Source: Candidatus Bipolaricaulota bacterium (GTDB taxonomy: Bacteria; Bipolaricaulota; Bipolaricaulia; RBG-16-55-9; DRXL01). Taken from it: a stretch of 21,274 nucleotides of DNA. The notes below the pieces were generated by a model. It worked only from the letters and a program-made list of their open reading frames with translations. It had not been told where the DNA came from and did no database searches. A program made the position numbers and the translations under genes. The stretch covers positions 1 through 21,274 of the forward strand of contig JAOAIA010000022.1 in NCBI GenBank assembly GCA_026414955.1. Reading direction: 5' to 3'. The stretch's first letter is position 1. Each line of letters starts with the position of its first letter. This document shows, in pieces, positions 20,308-21,274 of this stretch.

Positions 20308-20895
20308 ATGCGTAAAGGTCTGTGGATCACACTCGGAGTGCTGGTCGTCTTAGGTGTTGTCGCGTACTCACTCTTTGCGGGGACATATAATCAATTTGTC
20401 ACCCAACACGAAGAGATCCGGCAACGCTGGGCCCAAGTGGACAATCAGCTTCAGAGACGCAATGACTTAATTCCCAACTTGGTCGAGACGGTGAAGGGCT
20501 TTGCTGGACAGGAGCTGACGATCTTCCGCGAGATCGCCCAGGCGCGCACCAAGTACGGCGGCGCTGTGCAGATCTCTGATAAGATCGCTGCAGCCAACGA
20601 ACTCGGAAGCGCCCTGGCAAGGCTCTTAGTGATCGTCGAGAACTACCCCACGCTCAAGTCCGATCAGACGTTTATCAGGCTGATGGACGAGCTGGCGGGC
20701 ACGGAGAACCGTTTAGCTGTGGAGCGCCAACGCTATAACGAAGCGGTACAGAACTATAACGCGAACATTCGTAGATTCCCCAATAATTTTCTAGCGCAGC
20801 TCTACGGCTTTCAGACGGCAGCGTATTATGAAGTGCCACCGGAGGCGAAGGTCGTGCCCCCTGTGACGCTGCCTCCGCCGCCGAAGGCGCCGTAG
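20308..20895 (+). CDS. lemA: LemA family protein
   Basis: The 195-aa protein has an N-terminal membrane anchor (5-24) with a short inside segment and a long helical domain outside or inside, as in LemA. NQFVTQHEEIRQRWAQVDNQ leads into LQRRNDLIPNLVETVKGFA, the family signature. The closing part is ELAGTENRLAVERQRYNEAVQNYN and a proline-rich tail (VPPVTLPPPPKAP). The role is unknown; LemA genes usually neighbour TPM genes, as here (19 nt apart). ATG 20308 is chosen because AAGGAGG lies 5 nt upstream. A longer frame upstream is the shifted reading of the Gly-rich TPM tail. Confidence 0.93.
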   Translation: MRKGLWITLGVLVVLGVVAYSLFAGTYNQFVTQHEEIRQRWAQVDNQLQRRNDLIPNLVETVKGFAGQELTIFREIAQARTKYGGAVQISDKIAAANELGSALARLLVIVENYPTLKSDQTFIRLMDELAGTENRLAVERQRYNEAVQNYNANIRRFPNNFLAQLYGFQTAAYYEVPPEAKVVPPVTLPPPPKAP

Positions 20896-20903
20896 GGGAG
20901 CCC

Positions 20904-21215
20904 CTACTCGTAGAAATTGCAGACGGGACAGCGCCACTCCGTGCCGTCGGGGCGTTCGGGGTGACGCGTGTTATCCAAGTGCTGCTTGAGCTGATGATAC
21001 AGCTCACACTGTTTCTGAAAAGCCTCGTGGGGGGTCTGGCAGTAGTCGAACTGAAAGTATCTATAGCTGCGACCAAGCCATTTGAGGAGCTTGTCGCGCA
21101 CGTCTTGGTCGTCGCGTCCGAGAAAGCGTGGTTGTCCCCCCTGCACGGTATACAGCAGGAAGACGCCGGGCTGGGGCTGGCGCACCATCTGTTTGACCAT
21201 GCGGTCGTTGAGCAA
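20904..21215 (-). CDS. GIY-YIG-like domain protein with a C-terminal CPVC motif
   Basis: The 103-aa protein resembles small GIY-YIG nuclease-like proteins. PGVFLLY stands for the GIY strand, RFLGRDDQDVRDKLLKWL for the YIG strand and arginine-bearing helix, and RYFQFDYCQTPHEAFQKQCELYHQ includes the conserved glutamate helix. It ends RHPERPDGTEWRCPVCNFYE, where CPVC may bind metal with other ligands. Both tyrosines of the GIY and YIG motifs are replaced by Phe, so catalysis is doubtful. TTG 21215 (GAGGG 6 nt upstream) is the first standard start. Homologues as I recall them begin with a GP-x-LT segment, and here the in-frame upstream codons give RGPFLLND, so initiation at ATC 21230 is possible. 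It converges on lemA with 8 nt between stops. Confidence 0.65.
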   Translation of the reverse strand: MLNDRMVKQMVRQPQPGVFLLYTVQGGQPRFLGRDDQDVRDKLLKWLGRSYRYFQFDYCQTPHEAFQKQCELYHQLKQHLDNTRHPERPDGTEWRCPVCNFYE

Positions 21216-21251
21216 GAACGGCCCTCGGATAGCCGATCACTCCCAGGGGCC

Positions 21252-21257
21252 ATTATA
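21252..21257 (-). promoter_or_regulatory. -10 element (TATAAT) of the GIY-YIG-like gene
   Basis: A perfect TATAAT lies on the minus strand. The matching -35 at 17-nt spacing would fall just past the window edge (21275-21280), so the promoter cannot be confirmed. The predicted start is about 21245, 15-30 nt before the candidate start codons. Confidence 0.5.
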
Positions 21258-21274
21258 AAGCGAACGGGTCGGGC

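Noticed and set aside
20675..21253. Minus-strand open frame of 192 codons across lemA and the GIY-YIG-like gene
   Set aside because: It overlaps two better supported genes in another frame, and its composition (Ser, Thr, Arg, Pro) is that of a shadow frame.
1..21274. tRNA or rRNA genes, CRISPR arrays, insertion sequences, prophage or defence islands
   Set aside because: I scanned for cloverleaf arms, regularly spaced repeats, transposase-like proteins and phage genes and saw none. The Uma2 protein alone is not evidence of a defence system.

Overview
The window is dense bacterial chromosomal DNA: moderately high GC, short gaps, and many ATGA-type overlaps. I found no rRNA, tRNA, CRISPR array, transposase or phage gene. 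The organism looks like a deep-branching bacterium, probably diderm. YidC carries a large periplasmic domain, cytochrome c maturation is the ResA/ResB/CcsA (System II) type, and there are Tat and lipoprotein signals. An archaeal-style Lhr helicase sits beside a Firmicutes-like efp-asp23-amaP-DUF2273-nusB run. A candidate phylum such as Bipolaricaulota (Acetothermia) is my guess from gene content, with low confidence.

Layout. (1) 3-1430: 3' part of an Lhr-type helicase, cut by the window edge. (2) 1501-5497, plus strand: tatC, efp, asp23, amaP, a DUF2273 gene, nusB and a sugar-nucleotide epimerase, mostly overlapping and apparently one operon. (3) 5498-5679: a compact intergenic unit with a strong promoter, about 100 nt of structured RNA carrying two copies of the 16S-like anti-Shine-Dalgarno sequence, and an intrinsic terminator. 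(4) 5680-5973, minus: a small unknown gene with its own strong promoter, convergent with the RNA. (5) 6031-9240, minus: resA-resB-ccsA, with a palindromic repeat inserted in frame in ccsA. (6) 9326-13267, plus: yidC-jag, then a fusion of a WecA-like membrane domain that has lost its catalytic acids with a WecG/TagA glycosyltransferase. (7) 13069-15085, minus: rpsT (apparent AUU start) and recJ, whose 3' end overlaps the fusion gene by 199 nt. (8) 15186-16799: an unknown secreted protein and a convergent Tat lipoprotein. (9) 16900-18068, minus: mdh-tusA. (10) 18171-20895, plus: a Uma2 nuclease-fold protein, a nucleotidyltransferase-like protein, a TPM-domain protein and LemA. (11) 20904-21215, minus: a GIY-YIG-like protein.

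The genes mainly serve the cell envelope (Tat export, cytochrome c maturation, YidC insertion, polymer glycosylation, Asp23/AmaP, TPM/LemA) and translation or RNA (EF-P, S20, NusB, Jag). Two initiation modes coexist. Several genes have classic AGGAGG-type ribosome sites, while tatC, resA, yidC and the 18763 gene have a consensus -35/-10 promoter so close to the ATG that their mRNAs should be leaderless or nearly so. For tatC and yidC, the TTG that opens the longest reading frame is in fact the -35 box.

The most notable signals are the candidate anti-SD small RNA (5561-5660), the WecA-like pseudoenzyme fusion, an EF-P with glutamine at the tip position normally held by lysine or arginine, the AUU start of rpsT, the back-to-back leaderless promoters of resA and yidC, and the repeat insertion in ccsA. 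All of this rests on reading the sequence by eye; no database or folding program was used.
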